Shown one piece after another: positions 25,530 through 33,653 of a stretch of 64,000 bases of DNA; positions within the stretch are counted from its first letter, which is position 1; each line of letters begins with the position of its first letter. The position numbers were made by a program, and so were the translations under genes. Below the pieces are notes generated by a model. It saw only the letters and a program-made list of their open reading frames with translations. It was not told the DNA's origin and made no database searches. The DNA comes from JACMLX01 sp031374935 (GTDB taxonomy: Bacteria > Gemmatimonadota > Gemmatimonadetes > Gemmatimonadales > Gemmatimonadaceae): contig JANMHB010000113.1 in NCBI GenBank assembly GCA_031374935.1, positions 1 to 64,000 of the forward strand, in the 5' to 3' direction.

Positions 25530-26296
25530 TGCTCCGCGCCGCATGTGTGATCCCGGCGTATCAGGCGGCGGAGACCATTGCGGCCGTCGTCGACGGCGTG
25601 CGTCGCCATGCGCCGGACATGCTGGTGATCGTCGTCGATGACGGGTCCGCTGATGCCACCTTCAGCACGGCCATGAGCCTGGGCGCTGATCGTGTGCTCC
25701 GACATGCGTCGAATCGAGGGAAGGGATCCGCGCTCGTGACCGGGTTCGACCATGTGCTCTCGGTCACGCCGGCGATCGAGGCGATCGTCACGGTCGATGC
25801 CGACGGTCAACACGATCCGGCGTGTCTTCCGGCGCTGCTGCGGAGCCTCGAATCGGCCGATCTGGTCATCGGCGCCCGCCGGCGTCGCGGGACGTCGATG
25901 CCGGTGCTGCGGCGCCTGGCGAACGCCATCTCGACGCGAGCGATCACCTGGTGCGCTGGCCGGCCCATCCGGGACGCGCAGTGTGGCTTCCGCGGGATCC
26001 GTCGTTCACTGCTCGAATGTGTCCCCCACGATGGTGAGCGTTACGAGGCGGAGACTGCGTTTGTCATCCGTGCCGCTCGCGCAGGCGCTATCATCGCACA
26101 GGTTGATATTCCCACCAGATATGGGCCACCCAGTCATTTCCGGCCGCTGCGCGATGCCGCCCGGGTGATCGCCACGATCTGGTCTCACCGCCCTTCCCGC
26201 ACGCCTGCATGCGCATCCTTTGCACCAACGACGACGGTATCCTCGCCCATGGCCTCGACTGCCTGGTCCGCGCCGCCGAACCACTGGGGGAGGTGA
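25529..26296 (+). CDS. Family 2 glycosyltransferase
   Basis: Protein of 255 residues with a GT-A fold: VIPAYQAAETIA at the N-terminus, VDDGSADAT near residue 36, and DADGQHDP near 91 (the metal/nucleotide-sugar motif). CGFRGIRRSLLE near 152 and YEAETAF near 172 resemble polyprenyl-phosphate or dolichyl-phosphate sugar transferases, but it has no membrane anchor. The last 30 residues overlap surE by 88 bases in another frame and look like read-through sequence, so the original stop may have been lost. Substrate unknown. Confidence 0.8.
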   Translation: MLRAACVIPAYQAAETIAAVVDGVRRHAPDMLVIVVDDGSADATFSTAMSLGADRVLRHASNRGKGSALVTGFDHVLSVTPAIEAIVTVDADGQHDPACLPALLRSLESADLVIGARRRRGTSMPVLRRLANAISTRAITWCAGRPIRDAQCGFRGIRRSLLECVPHDGERYEAETAFVIRAARAGAIIAQVDIPTRYGPPSHFRPLRDAARVIATIWSHRPSRTPACASFAPTTTVSSPMASTAWSAPPNHWGR

Positions 26297-26967
26297 CCGT
26301 CGTCGCGCCTGACCGGGAGCAGAGCGCGACCAGCCATTCGCTGACCCTGCACCATCCGCTGCGGCCCGTGCGGCGCGGCGATCGCCGCTGGCAGGTGGAC
26401 GGTACGCCCACCGATTGTGCGATGCTGGCGATCGAGGCGCTGATGCCGGAGCGCCCGGACTTCGTGTTGAGCGGCATCAATCACGGACACAACATGGGTG
26501 AGGATGTCCTCTACTCCGGCACTGTCGCGGCCGCGATGGAGGGGCTGTCGCTGGGTGTGCCCGCGATCGCACTCAGCTTCGCCGGCGGGGATCTGCGGGC
26601 CGACTTCACGAAGCTCGACGAGCTCGTCGAACCGTTGACGACACTGCTCGGCCACCTGATGACGCTCGAGATGCCGCGCGGCACGCTGCTCAACATCAAC
26701 CTGCCGCCACGTCGGGGCACCGACGTAGCCGGCGTGCGGCTGACGCGTCTCGGTCGGCGAGCATATTCGAACGCCTTGGCCAAGATGCAGGACCCGTGGG
26801 GCCGGCCGATCTACTGGATCGGCGGCGGATCGATCTCATGGGAAGGGGACGAGGACTCGGACTTCCGGGCGGTTCAGGACGGTTACATTAGCGTCACGCC
26901 TCTTCACCTCGATCTGACACATCACGCCATGCTCGACGCGTCGCACACCTGGTGGCGAGCACCCTGA
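26209..26967 (+). CDS. surE: 5'/3'-nucleotidase SurE
   Basis: Metal-dependent survival-protein phosphatase acting on nucleoside monophosphates. It has 252 residues. The canonical start MRILCTNDDG supplies the metal-binding Asp pair, REQSATSH the Ser loop, and SGINHGHNMGEDVLYSGTVAAAMEG the catalytic Asn region near residue 90. The start is secure despite the 88-base overlap with the preceding gene. It is followed by pcm, the classical surE-pcm pair of stationary-phase repair genes. Confidence 0.93.
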   Translation: MRILCTNDDGILAHGLDCLVRAAEPLGEVTVVAPDREQSATSHSLTLHHPLRPVRRGDRRWQVDGTPTDCAMLAIEALMPERPDFVLSGINHGHNMGEDVLYSGTVAAAMEGLSLGVPAIALSFAGGDLRADFTKLDELVEPLTTLLGHLMTLEMPRGTLLNINLPPRRGTDVAGVRLTRLGRRAYSNALAKMQDPWGRPIYWIGGGSISWEGDEDSDFRAVQDGYISVTPLHLDLTHHAMLDASHTWWRAP

Positions 26968-27626
26968 TGATTCCACACGAACTCCGCGGCCCGCGGCGCC
27001 GGCTGATTGAAACGCTGCAGGCCAACGGTATTCGTGATTTATCGGTCCTTCGTGCATTTGACGAAGTGCCGCGTCACCTGTTCGTGCCGACCGGTGTGCG
27101 ACACCGCGCCTATGAGGACGAGGCGCTCCTGATCGGCTCGGGCCAGACGATTTCGCAGCCGACGATTCACGCGCTGTATCTCGATGTGCTGGCGTTGACG
27201 GGGAAGGAGCGCGTCCTCGAAATCGGCACCGGGTCAGGGTTTCAGACGGCACTGCTGGCGCGCCTGGCGGCTCAGGTGTTCACCATCGAACGCGTTGCCG
27301 TGCTGATGGATCGGGCAAAGGAAGTGCTGCGCGGCCTGCAGGTGAGCAATGTGTCGTATCTCGTCGGCGACGGCACGATCGGCTGGCGTGAGTATGGGCC
27401 GTATGATGCCATTCTCGTCGGTGCGGGCTCACCGACGATCCCGCAACCGCTGATCGAGCAGCTGGCGGTGGGCGGGCGCTTGCTGTGCCCGGTTGGCAAT
27501 CGCGACAAGCAGGAAGTGGTGCTGGCTACCCGCGACATCAGTGGTGTCCGCACCAGCGTGATCACCGATGCCCGGTTCGTGCCGTTGGTGGGCACCCACG
27601 GCTGGGTGAACGGGAGCGCGACGTGA
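26967..27626 (+). CDS. pcm: Protein-L-isoaspartate O-methyltransferase
   Basis: Repairs isoaspartyl residues in ageing proteins using SAM. ATG at 26967 overlaps the surE stop by one base, like its neighbours, and gives 219 residues; a GTG at 26952 would add five. Motifs are VPRHLFVP, the active-site SGQTISQPTIHA near residue 61, and the SAM loop EIGTGSGFQTALLA near 85. GDGTIGWREYGPYDAI near 133 completes the fold. Confidence 0.93.
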   Translation: MIPHELRGPRRRLIETLQANGIRDLSVLRAFDEVPRHLFVPTGVRHRAYEDEALLIGSGQTISQPTIHALYLDVLALTGKERVLEIGTGSGFQTALLARLAAQVFTIERVAVLMDRAKEVLRGLQVSNVSYLVGDGTIGWREYGPYDAILVGAGSPTIPQPLIEQLAVGGRLLCPVGNRDKQEVVLATRDISGVRTSVITDARFVPLVGTHGWVNGSAT

Positions 27627-27940
27627 CGGAAACGTTCGGCCGCATCACGCCCACCGGGACGATCCTGCACGTCATTGTGCATGGGCGGGTGCAGGGCGTT
27701 GGGTTTCGCTGGTTCGTGCGCACGGAGGCCCGTCGGCTCGGCCTCGCCGGCTGGGTGCGTAACCTGCCGGACGGCACGGTTGAACTACGCGCGTCGGGGA
27801 TTGCGCAGTTCTTGTCGGCGCTGGAGCAGGCGATTCAGCGCGGGCCGGAAGGTGCAGCAGTGACGGAGATCACGCAGGTCGGGAGTCCGGCGCTGGACTC
27901 CCGTGCGGATACGCCATACCCATTCATCATCTTGCGCTGA
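27623..27940 (+). CDS. acyP: Acylphosphatase
   Basis: Small enzyme hydrolysing acyl phosphates. It is read from GTG at 27623 (GTGA overlap with pcm), 105 residues, slightly longer than the usual 90-98. The active site is complete: HGRVQGVGFRWFVR with the catalytic Arg, and GWVRNLPDGTVEL with the catalytic Asn. Confidence 0.9.
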   Translation: MTETFGRITPTGTILHVIVHGRVQGVGFRWFVRTEARRLGLAGWVRNLPDGTVELRASGIAQFLSALEQAIQRGPEGAAVTEITQVGSPALDSRADTPYPFIILR

Positions 27941-28476
27941 TGGCCGCCAACGTCGAGGCACAGGCGCAGCTGCGCCGCCTGATCCGCGAAGTCCCGAACT
28001 ATCCCAAGCCTGGGATTCAGTTTCGCGACATCACACCGCTGCTGGGCAGCTCGCCGGAATTTTCGCTGGCGATCGTGTCCATGATCACGCCATGGCGCGA
28101 CACGCTGATCACCCATGTGATCGGGATCGAGAGTCGCGGATTCATCTTCGGCGCGCCGGTTGCCCTGGGACTGGGCGCCGGCTTCGTGCCGGTGCGGAAG
28201 CCGGGCAAGTTGCCGCGGACGGTGCTGCGCGAGGCCTACGCGCTGGAGTACGGCACCGATGCGCTGGAGATGCATTCCGACGCGCTTCCGCCTGGGTCGC
28301 GGGTGCTGATCATCGACGATGTGCTGGCGACCGGGGGCACGGCGCTGGCGGCGGCGCGACTGGCGCAGAACGCCGGCGCGGCGGTGGTCGGGTATGCGTT
28401 CATGGTCGAAGTCGTCGCGCTTGGTGCACGCCGCCTGTTCAACGGGGCGCGGGTGGAGGCGGTGCTGTCGTATTGA
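27940..28476 (+). CDS. apt: Adenine phosphoribosyltransferase
   Basis: Purine salvage enzyme making AMP from adenine and PRPP. It has 178 residues. Signatures are NYPKPGIQFRDITPLL near residue 17, ESRGFIFGAPVA near 63, the base-contacting RKPGKLPR loop, and the PRPP motif VLIIDDVLATGGTALAA near 119. The start overlaps the acyP stop. It ends the ten-gene operon. Confidence 0.94.
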   Translation: MAANVEAQAQLRRLIREVPNYPKPGIQFRDITPLLGSSPEFSLAIVSMITPWRDTLITHVIGIESRGFIFGAPVALGLGAGFVPVRKPGKLPRTVLREAYALEYGTDALEMHSDALPPGSRVLIIDDVLATGGTALAAARLAQNAGAAVVGYAFMVEVVALGARRLFNGARVEAVLSY

Positions 28477-28497
28477 GGCGGTGCGGGCTGGGCGCGA

Positions 28498-28527
28498 CTG
28501 ACGCCAAGTGCCTGTTCTGGCTAAAAT
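28498..28527 (+). promoter_or_regulatory. Promoter of tRNA-Arg
   Basis: CTGACG (28498-28503), an 18-base spacer and TAAAAT (28522-28527) lie immediately before the tRNA; the predicted start site falls 1-2 bases before its first base. Confidence 0.5.
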
Positions 28528-28535
28528 TGGTGTGC

Positions 28536-28609
28536 GCCCTCGTAGCTCAGGTGGATAGAGCAGCAGTTTCCTAAACTGTTGGCCGGCGGTTCGAGTCCGC
28601 CCGAGGGCA
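28536..28609 (+). tRNA. tRNA-Arg (anticodon CCU)
   Basis: A complete 74-base cloverleaf. The acceptor stem GCCCTCG pairs with CGAGGGC, and the D stem GCTC pairs with GAGC. The anticodon stem GCAGT/ACTGT holds loop TTCCTAA with anticodon CCT at 28570-28572. The T arm is GGCGG, loop TTCGAGT, CCGCC. The discriminator base is A. The CCA end is not encoded. It reads AGG codons, which are rare in such GC-rich genomes. Confidence 0.95.
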
Positions 28610-29466
28610 CTGGTGTAACTCCTTTTGACCGAAGACTTTACGATTTATGCAATTGCAGGGTTCGTCGGTGAGAGGATTCCAGTAGGGTTACGACATTCAG
28701 AATCGGGCACAGCTCCCTCACGCGTCCCTTTTTGTTGGCTGCCGGTGTTGCTGTCGCCCTTGGTCTGCCGACGGTGTGCGATGCGGAAACACCTGTGCTG
28801 CGCGTTGGCACTGCTGAGAGCGGCGTCGCCGCGAGGAACCGAGTTGTCGCGGCCTTCCTCGAGGAAGGTGTGCCGGTCTGAAGCGCGGCCGCGTGCGGTT
28901 GCCATGTCGGTGGCGTTCCCGTGCTCGTGCCAGCCGGCGTAATGTCGATCCTGACGTGGCTCGGATCGACGCGGCGCTCCTTCCCAGGGACAGCCGGCGC
29001 CACCGTCCACCTGACCGCGCTGATGCCGGGAGCGACTCACCGTGAAGCGGTGTTCCCCGTTCGAGCCGACACCACTCAGCGCATGCCGGAAGAGGGGAAA
29101 GCCGCCGCACGGCTCCTTCTTCTCATCGCCGCGCGTCTTCAATCGTCTCCGTAACGTACAGATCGCGTCGCCGAATGGTTCGATACCATTCCGGCCGCTC
29201 GAGAAGGCCGAGACGATCTTCGTCACGATTCAAGAATCTTGCGCGTACGCGCCTGATCTTCAGTGGCCGCTGTTCTGGGTGCGGGCGATCGGTGTTTTCG
29301 GCACGTCGTGCGCCGCGATTGATACCGAATCAGGCACCTCACCGGTACGACCGGTGCTCCTCGGCGTTGCCTTGTCCGGTGCGCTCGCCCGAGTGCGCGC
29401 CTATCGCTGCCATCCTGACCGACGGTGCGAGCCATCGCACCTGCGATAGCCGGCCTCTGGTGTAAC
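28610..29466 (+). repeat. 10-bp direct repeat pair bounding the region 3' of tRNA-Arg
   Basis: CTGGTGTAAC occurs at 28610-28619, directly after the tRNA discriminator base, and again at 29457-29466. The pair brackets the decayed gene. It resembles short repeats left by insertion at a tRNA 3' end, but ten bases can also match by chance and no integrase is present. Confidence 0.25.
28672..29449 (+). pseudogene. Decayed gene for a secreted protein
   Basis: One frame reads with coding-like composition from 28672 to 29151, broken only by TGA at 28879. It begins without a usable start but encodes a signal-peptide-like stretch (LTRPFLLAAGVAVALGL then CDAE). Near 29120-29150 coding potential moves to the next frame (NVQIASPNGSIPFRPLEKAE onward, possibly to the TAG at 29447-29449). 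One nonsense codon, one frameshift and a missing start point to a pseudogene. I do not recognise the family. An intact minus-strand frame at 28645-29226 has the Arg/Gly/Ser-rich look of a shadow. Confidence 0.4.
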
Positions 29467-29555
29467 GGGAAATTCAGGTAGAACCTAGAGTGTTCGCTGC
29501 GCTCCCGATGCAACTCGAGGTAATACGACTCAGACCCGTTGGCCAGGAGGTATGG

Positions 29556-32345
29556 ATGCAGACGTTTCGTCCGACTCGACGCACCGCAGGCGTTCTTCTG
29601 ATCGCCGCTCTCGCCCTGCCATGGGCGGCCCTTCGTGCGCAAAGCCCGAGAGGCACCGTCACCGGCAAGATCACTTCCGAAGAGGACGGCACCCCGATTC
29701 CCGGCGTCAGCGTGCTGCTCTCCGGGCAAACCATCGGTGCCCTGTCACGCAATGACGGCACCTTCCGATTCGTCGCACCGCCAGGCAGGTATCAGCTCCT
29801 GGCGCGGCTGATCGGCTATGCCAACGGCACGCAGCCGGTCACCGTCGTCGCGGGACAGACGGTAACCGTCAACCTCGCACTCAAGAAGGCAGCGGCCACG
29901 CTGGCCGCCGTTGCCGTCGTGGGCTCACGGCGTGGTGAGCGCACGGTCACGGCCGCCGCGGTTCCGATCGATGTGATCACGGCCGAGCAGATCAAGCAGA
30001 CCGGCCGCACCGAGACTGCACAGATCCTGCAGATGCTGGTGCCATCGCTCAACTTCCCGCGCTCGAGCATCGCCGGTGGCGTGGACGGGCAGCGTCCATT
30101 CACCTTGCGAGGCATGAACCCGGATCAGGTGCTGGTCCTGATCAACGGCAAGCGACGCCACATCGGAGCGGTGGTCGCGGTGAACAACTCGGTCGGACGC
30201 GGCAGCAGTGGCACGGACTTGAACGCGATCCCGGCCGCCGCCATCGACCGGATCGAGGTGCTGCGCGACGGTGCAGCCGCGCAGTATGGCTCCGACGCGA
30301 TCGCAGGCGTTGTCAACATCATCCTGAAGCAGAACGCGCCGGCGCAGTTCTCGAGCACGATCGGTCGGGTCAACTCGACCGTCAGTCAGCTGAACGCCAC
30401 CATCGGGCAGGTACGCTTCAACGACGGTGGTGTGGTACAACTCGATGGTACCCGAAGCTGGGCGGTCGGAAACAACGGCTACTTCAATGTCAGCGGTGAG
30501 TACCGTGATCGAGGCTTGACGAATCGCAGCGCGCCGGACCTCCGCGCCCAGTTCTTCAACGACGACTCGATCGGGCGCGTGGCGCCGGAACGCCTCTCAC
30601 TGGCGCGCAGCAATTCGTGGTATGGCGACGCCGCGCTGAAGGAAGGTGGTGCGCTCTACAACTCGGCCTATACCTTCGCCAATGGCGTGCAGCTCTACTC
30701 CTTTGGCGGCATGACGCGACGTCAGAGCACTGCGTACGGCTTTCCGCGGCGTCCGTCGGAACGCGTGGTGGTGCGCGGGCTCTACCCGAACGGATTCCTG
30801 CCGCAGATCTGGGGCCTGAGTACCGATGGCAGCGGAGCAGCCGGGGTGAAGGGAACGGTCGCTGGATGGAACTGGGATGTCAGCGGCAACTACGGTGGTA
30901 ATCGGTTCCGGTTCGACGTCAAGAACTCGAACAACCCGACGCTTGGCCTCGCGAGCCCGACCCAGTTCTTCGCCGGTGAACTGCAGGCGACACAACTCAC
31001 CGGCAACGTCGATTTCTCGAAGGCGGTCAGTGTGGGGCTGACGGCGCCATTGAATGTGTCGTTCGGCGCCGAGGCGCGGCGCGACCGGTACCGGATCTTC
31101 GAAGGCGAGCTGGCGTCATACACGGATGGCGGTGTGCGTGTGCTCGACGGCCCCGAGGTCGGACAAGCCACCGTCTCCGGGTCGCAGTTGTTCTACGGGT
31201 TCCGTCCGATCGATGCCAGGGCCACCGACAATGCCCGCCGACGCAGCAGCGCGCTGTACCTGGACCTGGAGATGACGCCGTTCACGCGACTCACGCTCGG
31301 CGCGGCGGGGCGTCGCGAGTCCTTCTCGGATTTCGGCGAAGCGACGATCGGCAAGGTGACAGGGCGATTCGACCTGGGACGAGGGTTCGCGATCCGCGGC
31401 GCGTACAACACCGGGTTCCGCGCGCCGACGCTGGGGCAGGCATTCTACCGTGCGACGGCCAGCAACGTGCTGATCATCGGCGGCGTGCCGACACCGACCG
31501 AGGCGCTGACGCTGTCGGTGGATGAGCCGGCGGCGCGTGCGCTCGGGGCGCAGCCACTGCGCGCCGAAACGTCGAAGAACCGCAGCGCCGGGATCACCTA
31601 CGCTCCACACCCGAACTTCAGCACCACCGTGGACTGGTTCCGCATCGATGTGGACGATCGCATCGTGCTGTCAGAGAACTTCACCGGTGCCGGCGTTCGC
31701 GCGGTGCTGGCGGCCAACGGCGTCACCGGTGTGGACATCCGCCCGCGCTTCTTCACCAACGCGGTCGACACACGCACCACCGGTGTCGACGTGGTCGCGC
31801 GATACCTCGTCGATCTCGGCGAGAAGCGGCTGCTGAACATGACGCTGGGGTACAACAACAACTTCGTTCGGCTCAAGCGCGTGTCGGCGCCGCCACCGGA
31901 ACTGACGGCAGTCGGTCAGACGCAGCTGTTCGGTCGCGTGGAACGGTCGCGGCTGGTGGAGTCGCAGCCCCGCAATTCCTTCCGCGCCAGTGCGACCTAC
32001 ACGCAGGGCAAGACGACGGTGCAGGTGCAACAGGCGTACTTCGGCAGTGTCATCAGCCGCCCGAATCTGACGACGGTCGTGCCGGCCGGCAGGGACCCGC
32101 TGTCGGTGCGCGATCCGCAGGACCAGACGTTCACCGGCCGCTGGGTCACCGATATCAGCGGCACGTATCAGGTGGACAAGAAGCTGGCCGTGACGCTCGG
32201 CGCCGACAATCTGTTCGATGTGTATCCCGATCGACTGAGCGTCAACAATCCCGAGAATTTCGGGGGGACGCGCCTCTTCGGACCGTTCATTCCGTTCGGT
32301 GCGAACGGTCGCTTCATCTTCATGCGCGCGGCGTTCACGCCGTGA
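29556..32345 (+). CDS. TonB-dependent outer membrane receptor
   Basis: Energy-coupled importer of the outer membrane, 929 residues from ATG 29556 with AGGAGG five bases upstream. It has a signal peptide (cleavage near LRAQS), a carboxypeptidase-regulatory-like beta domain (residues 30-110) and a plug domain. The plug carries ADQIKQTG-type and LRGMNPDQVLVLINGKRRH motifs (residues 130-250). A 22-strand barrel of about 680 residues completes the protein. The N-terminal extension is common in Bacteroidota and Gemmatimonadota. No SusD partner, TonB or substrate-specific enzyme is adjacent, so the ligand is unknown. Upstream lies the decayed gene; a hairpin terminator follows. Confidence 0.9.
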   Translation: MQTFRPTRRTAGVLLIAALALPWAALRAQSPRGTVTGKITSEEDGTPIPGVSVLLSGQTIGALSRNDGTFRFVAPPGRYQLLARLIGYANGTQPVTVVAGQTVTVNLALKKAAATLAAVAVVGSRRGERTVTAAAVPIDVITAEQIKQTGRTETAQILQMLVPSLNFPRSSIAGGVDGQRPFTLRGMNPDQVLVLINGKRRHIGAVVAVNNSVGRGSSGTDLNAIPAAAIDRIEVLRDGAAAQYGSDAIAGVVNIILKQNAPAQFSSTIGRVNSTVSQLNATIGQVRFNDGGVVQLDGTRSWAVGNNGYFNVSGEYRDRGLTNRSAPDLRAQFFNDDSIGRVAPERLSLARSNSWYGDAALKEGGALYNSAYTFANGVQLYSFGGMTRRQSTAYGFPRRPSERVVVRGLYPNGFLPQIWGLSTDGSGAAGVKGTVAGWNWDVSGNYGGNRFRFDVKNSNNPTLGLASPTQFFAGELQATQLTGNVDFSKAVSVGLTAPLNVSFGAEARRDRYRIFEGELASYTDGGVRVLDGPEVGQATVSGSQLFYGFRPIDARATDNARRRSSALYLDLEMTPFTRLTLGAAGRRESFSDFGEATIGKVTGRFDLGRGFAIRGAYNTGFRAPTLGQAFYRATASNVLIIGGVPTPTEALTLSVDEPAARALGAQPLRAETSKNRSAGITYAPHPNFSTTVDWFRIDVDDRIVLSENFTGAGVRAVLAANGVTGVDIRPRFFTNAVDTRTTGVDVVARYLVDLGEKRLLNMTLGYNNNFVRLKRVSAPPPELTAVGQTQLFGRVERSRLVESQPRNSFRASATYTQGKTTVQVQQAYFGSVISRPNLTTVVPAGRDPLSVRDPQDQTFTGRWVTDISGTYQVDKKLAVTLGADNLFDVYPDRLSVNNPENFGGTRLFGPFIPFGANGRFIFMRAAFTP

Positions 32346-32355
32346 TGGGCCGGGG

Positions 32356-32387
32356 CGGTCAGGCGGCGCGAGAACGTCGCCTGACCG
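32356..32387 (+). terminator. Hairpin between convergent TonB receptor and acyl-CoA dehydrogenase genes
   Basis: CGGTCAGGCG (32356-32365) pairs perfectly with CGCCTGACCG (32378-32387) over a 12-base loop. It sits 11 bases after one stop and before the stop of the opposing gene, so it may serve both directions, although no long T-run follows on either strand. Confidence 0.6.
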
Positions 32388-32433
32388 TCAGTTCAGCATC
32401 GCATGCGGAGCGTGGCCAGACTGACTGCGCACG

Positions 32434-33606
32434 TCAGACGAACGCCCCCACCCCCGTGATCGCACGCCCCACCACCAGCGCCGTCATTTCGTTCGTCCCC
32501 TCGTACGAGTAGATCGCCTCGGCATCGGCGAACAGCCGCGCGGCGCCATGCTCGAGCAGCACGCCGTTGCCGCCCATCATCTCGCGTGCGAGTTGCACCG
32601 TCTCGCGGCAGTGGAACGCGCAGAACTGCTTGGCGAGCGACGTGTGTGCATCGGTCGCCAGCCCGGCGTCCTGCAACCGCGCGGCACGCAGGGCCATGCC
32701 GAGCATGGCGGTCACGTTGCCGAGCATGCGCACCAGCATCATCTGGACCAGCTGGAAACCCGCAATGGGCCGACCGAACTGCTCGCGCGCACCGGCGTAT
32801 CGCAACGCATGCTCGTATGCGCCCATCGCGCATCCGACGGCCTGAAATGCCACACCGATGCGTGCTGCACTGAGCACGCGCGCGGTATCGGCGAAACTGT
32901 TGGCGCCGGCCAGTCGGTCCGAGTCCGGGACACGCAGGTCAGACATCGTGATCCACCCCGACGCCAGTGCGCGCTGCGCGATCTTGCCGGTCATCAGCCG
33001 CGCTGAGTACCCCGGCAGCGTGGTGCGCACGACGAACCCCTTCACCTGGTCATCGGCTTCATCGCGCGCCCAGATGACGACGATGTCGGCGAAGGTCGCG
33101 TTGCCGATCCATTTCTTCTCGCCGTTCAGCACCCAGCCATCGCCGTCGCGGTGACACCGCGTGGTCAACCCACGCGCCACGCCGCTGCCGGCATCGGGCT
33201 CGGTCAGGCCAAAGCACCCGATCGTCGCGAAGGTGCGCAACGCCGGCAGCCACTCCTCGCGCTGTGCGGTGGATCCGAGCAGCAGGATGGAGCCGAGACA
33301 GAGCCCGCCATGCACACCGAAGTAGCTCGCCATCGACGGGTCGACGCGAGCCAGCTCGAGGGAATACAACCCGTCGATCATGGCGCGATTGGTGGCCGAT
33401 GGATCGAAGTAGTGCGACAGTGGGTCGAGCGCATGGAAGCCGCTCAACGCATCGTGATAGAACTCGCCACGATCCCAGTGATCGTCGGCCACCGGCGCGA
33501 TGTCCCGCTCGAGCACCGCGCGCATCGCCAGCCGGGATCGGTTCTCCTCCGCCGTCAACGTGTCGAACCAGCCGTAGAGATCGATCGGGAGTGTTGCTGG
33601 AGGCAT
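32434..33606 (-). CDS. Acyl-CoA dehydrogenase (glutaryl-CoA dehydrogenase-like)
   Basis: FAD enzyme of 390 residues that oxidises an acyl-thioester at the alpha-beta position. Motifs are FGLTEPDAGSGV near residue 133, GEKKWIGNATFAD near 162 and the C-terminal YEGTNEMTALVVGRAITG. The Glu of YEGT near residue 369 is at the catalytic-base position of the glutaryl-CoA dehydrogenase subgroup. It is the last gene of a minus-strand set with an AMP-forming ligase 47 bases upstream, which could supply its CoA- or carrier-bound substrate. The substrate is not predictable. Confidence 0.85.
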   Translation of the reverse strand: MPPATLPIDLYGWFDTLTAEENRSRLAMRAVLERDIAPVADDHWDRGEFYHDALSGFHALDPLSHYFDPSATNRAMIDGLYSLELARVDPSMASYFGVHGGLCLGSILLLGSTAQREEWLPALRTFATIGCFGLTEPDAGSGVARGLTTRCHRDGDGWVLNGEKKWIGNATFADIVVIWARDEADDQVKGFVVRTTLPGYSARLMTGKIAQRALASGWITMSDLRVPDSDRLAGANSFADTARVLSAARIGVAFQAVGCAMGAYEHALRYAGAREQFGRPIAGFQLVQMMLVRMLGNVTAMLGMALRAARLQDAGLATDAHTSLAKQFCAFHCRETVQLAREMMGGNGVLLEHGAARLFADAEAIYSYEGTNEMTALVVGRAITGVGAFV

Positions 33607-33653
33607 GGGAATTGACGGGGAGATGGGAACTCAGGCGCGGGTGACGTTCGGCG

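Noticed and set aside
28879..28881. In-frame TGA as a selenocysteine codon
   Set aside because: There is also a frameshift and no start codon, no SECIS-like hairpin was seen, and the surrounding family is unknown; decay explains it better.
28645..29226. Intact 193-codon minus-strand open frame in the tRNA-receptor gap
   Set aside because: Composition is shadow-like and the plus strand shows better coding character, although broken.
29521..29532. TAATACGACTCA, identical to the first 12 bases of the T7 phage promoter
   Set aside because: The remaining bases (CTATAGGG) do not match, the flanks are native-looking, and a 12-base match by chance is not rare enough to infer phage or vector sequence.
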